The notes under the pieces: generated by a model
Database searches by the model: none
Told to the model about the DNA's origin: nothing
The model's input: only the letters and a program-made list of their open reading frames with translations
Assembly: GCA_947567425.1 (NCBI GenBank)
Contig: CANOLV010000007.1
Location: forward strand, 51,936-115,935
Origin: an uncultured Porphyromonadaceae bacterium
GTDB lineage: Bacteria; Bacteroidota; Bacteroidia; Bacteroidales; Muribaculaceae
DNA length: 64,000 nt
Reading direction: 5' to 3'
In this document: one piece after another, positions 63,806-64,000 of the stretch
Position numbering within the stretch: the stretch's first letter is position 1
How the letters are laid out: each line of letters starts with the position of its first letter
Translations under genes and position numbers: made by a program

Positions 63806-63813
63806 CAAAGTTA
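63806..63813 (-). promoter_or_regulatory. Possible -7 element for dnaE
   Basis: On the minus strand TAACTTTG fits the consensus 39 nt before the dnaE ATG. No clear -33 element was found. Positions 63814-64000 are AT-rich and hold no gene I can identify. Confidence 0.35.
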
Positions 63814-64000
63814 CGTCTTTATTCTTGAATAGATGTATGAATGGGATGTTAAAAATGGTGTGTATTTCCTTTTTTGCTACAAACGTTAAGGAGCATGTCA
63901 TTCAGTAGCCAATCGTGAACAAACGTAATTGTTTGGCTTGTAATGGTTAACGAAAGTTAAATAATTGATTAAAATACGGGTGTAATATGTTGTAAAACAT

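Noticed and set aside
1-64000. Mobile elements, attachment sites, defence systems, origins of replication
   Set aside because: I looked for transposases, integrases, terminal inverted repeats with target duplications, restriction or toxin genes, and DnaA-box clusters, and saw none I could support.

Overview
The window looks like chromosomal DNA of a gut member of the order Bacteroidales, most likely a Muribaculaceae-type organism. This is inferred from gene content and was not tested by a database search. The supporting signs are Bacteroidetes promoters of the form TTTG-N20-TAnnTTTG, start codons mostly without a Shine-Dalgarno sequence, secreted proteins ending in type IX-like tail domains, an Rnf complex preceded by an RseC-like protein, and mannan- and rhamnose-cleaving glycosidases. 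I see no phage, transposase, integrase, CRISPR array or rRNA. There is one tRNA gene.

Positions 1-16520 are mostly metabolic. They hold mannose-6-phosphate isomerase, a secreted beta-helix protein, and a minus-strand pair (YihY/BrkB membrane protein and RidA). A long same-strand run follows: Fur-family regulator, purA, a DUF1015 protein, RseC-like protein and rnfB-C-D-G-E-A. After it come rsgA, a YciO-type YrdC protein, malate dehydrogenase and a thioredoxin-fold lipoprotein.

Positions 16592-32017 are minus-strand and mainly envelope or extracellular. A three-gene glycan cluster (GH92 alpha-mannosidase lipoprotein, endonuclease/exonuclease/phosphatase-fold protein, GH125 exo-mannosidase) lies beside a two-gene unit encoding a secreted M6 metalloprotease and a 2077-residue GLUG-repeat surface protein. 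The likely promoter of the two-gene unit carries a run of nine G inside the -33/-7 spacer. This is a candidate phase-variation switch and the most interesting signal in the window. Next come a DUF4332 protein and a His/Cys-rich CpxP/Spy-like periplasmic protein.

Positions 32199-45436 hold uvrA, a sua5/tsaC-type gene followed by an orphan polyprenyl-phosphate sugar transferase and a ClC transporter with CBS domains, a second ClC gene converging on the first with overlapping ends, the leucine operon leuA-leuC-leuD-leuB behind a consensus promoter, and tRNA-Cys(GCA).

Positions 45581-64000 hold a GH78 alpha-L-rhamnosidase behind tsaD and cinA, a TrmH-type methyltransferase with radA, a YtxH-like protein, a beta-propeller lipoprotein with one CxxCH motif abutting a DUF6057-like membrane protein, a DUF6155 protein, a FadL/OmpP1 porin, and dnaE with trxA.
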